Source: Pacificimonas flava
GTDB lineage: Bacteria; Pseudomonadota; Alphaproteobacteria; Sphingomonadales; Sphingomonadaceae
Reading direction: 5' to 3'
DNA: 64,000 nt
NCBI RefSeq assembly: GCF_000342165.1
Contig: NZ_AMRV01000003.1
Coordinates: 248,001-312,000, forward strand
The first letter of the stretch is position 1; every line of letters starts with the position of its first letter. Below are positions 63,610 to 64,000 of this stretch, piece after piece. The notes under the pieces are model-generated. The model was not told the DNA's origin. It searched no databases and was given only the letters and a program-made list of their open reading frames with translations. Made by a program: the position numbers and the translations under genes.

Positions 63610-64000
63610 TTGGCTGAAGCAGCGGCATCGGGCGGCGCCGAGTACGGCGCGGATTCCATCAAGGTTCTGAAGGGGCTGGACGCCGTTCGGAAGCGGCCGG
63701 GCATGTATATCGGCGATACGGAGGACGGCTCCGGCCTCCACCACATGGTGTTCGAGGTGTCCGACAACGCCATCGACGAGGCCCTCGCGGGTCACTGCGA
63801 CCTCGTCACCATGACGCTGAACGCCGACGGCTCCGTCACCGTTACCGACAATGGCCGCGGTATCCCGACCGACATCCACGCCGGGGAGGGCGTGTCCGCG
63901 GCGGAGGTCATCATGACCCAGCTTCACGCGGGCGGAAAGTTCGATCAGAACAGCTACAAGGTGTCGGGCGGTCTGCACGGCGTCGGCGTCTCTGTCGTCA
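63610..64000 (+). CDS. gyrB: DNA gyrase subunit B, 5' part (continues beyond window)
   Basis: N-terminal ~130 residues of the ATPase subunit of DNA gyrase. The GHKL ATP site begins with [19 protein letters not shown], and the [11 protein letters not shown] and [10 protein letters not shown] motifs are present at the expected spacing. The start is TTG at 63610, with AAAAGGAACAGG upstream; GTG at 63589 is in frame but has no ribosome site. The gene is cut at the window's end. Confidence 0.95.
   Translation, partial: MAEAAASGGAEYGADSIKVLKGLDAVRKRPGMYIGDTEDGSGLHHMVFEVSDNAIDEALAGHCDLVTMTLNADGSVTVTDNGRGIPTDIHAGEGVSAAEVIMTQLHAGGKFDQNSYKVSGGLHGVGVSVV

Overview
The window is 64 kb of gene-dense, high-GC bacterial chromosome with strong GC at third codon positions. 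Gene content points to an alphaproteobacterium, most likely in the Sphingomonadales: a hydroxamate-free TonB receptor with a Gly/Arg-rich loop, the alpha-type SspB adaptor, a RibB with a decayed RibA half, a patatin-related lipase-like protein, several glutathione S-transferases, a coniferyl-aldehyde-dehydrogenase-like enzyme, and rpmI-rplT separated from infC. This placement is inferred from family content, not from a 16S gene, and no rRNA, tRNA, CRISPR array, integrase or transposase was recognised. The window starts inside hutF and ends inside gyrB.

Layout. 0-2 kb: end of a histidine-utilisation operon (hutF, hutC), then a CinA-like amidase. 2-5.6 kb: small conserved proteins, a sterol-desaturase-family hydroxylase and the ribosome-rescue factor ArfB. 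5.6-7.3 kb (minus): glnK-amtB, in which the P-II protein has lost its T-loop, behind a tandem sigma-54-like promoter element. 7.4-11 kb (minus): DUF2007, a PNPOx-like flavoprotein, TldD and an M48 protease. 11-16.3 kb: glutathione S-transferases, GNAT, MsrA, GlpQ-like phosphodiesterase, prolyl aminopeptidase. 16.3-22 kb (minus): flavin monooxygenase, a frameshifted DUF1508 remnant, RibB, patatin-like protein. 22-27.7 kb: aldehyde dehydrogenase, glycosyltransferase/GST pair, CoA-transferase and HisN-like phosphatase.

27.7-32.1 kb is a translation block (rpmI, rplT, terminator, pheS, pheT), flanked by two intergenic inverted repeats. 32.3-38.6 kb: PLP enzyme, HAD hydrolase, HtrA-type protease, gmk, fumC and SspB. 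38.6-42.8 kb: Na+/H+-type antiporter with an RCK domain, small membrane protein and lipoprotein, nitronate-monooxygenase-like enzyme. 43-48.8 kb: two acyl-CoA dehydrogenases in one operon, divergent from a marR-emrA-emrB drug-efflux operon. 48.8-54.8 kb: ExeA/DamX-like membrane protein, RlmN, and a cyanide-insensitive-type bd oxidase (cydA, cydB, DUF2474). 54.8-60.4 kb: TonB receptor, histidine phosphatase, outer-membrane beta-barrel, and succinyl-CoA:3-ketoacid CoA-transferase subunits. 60.4-64 kb: DUF2959 lipoprotein, then dnaN-recF-gyrB, without dnaA.

Most of the window is housekeeping or ordinary accessory metabolism. The observations most worth a second look are the P-II protein with a clean in-frame loss of the AmtB-plugging T-loop next to an intact amtB, the perfect 18-bp tandem repeat in front of it that fits a doubled sigma-54 core promoter, the pseudo-ATPase/LytR_C membrane protein at 48.8-50.4 kb, and the twice-frameshifted DUF1508 gene.
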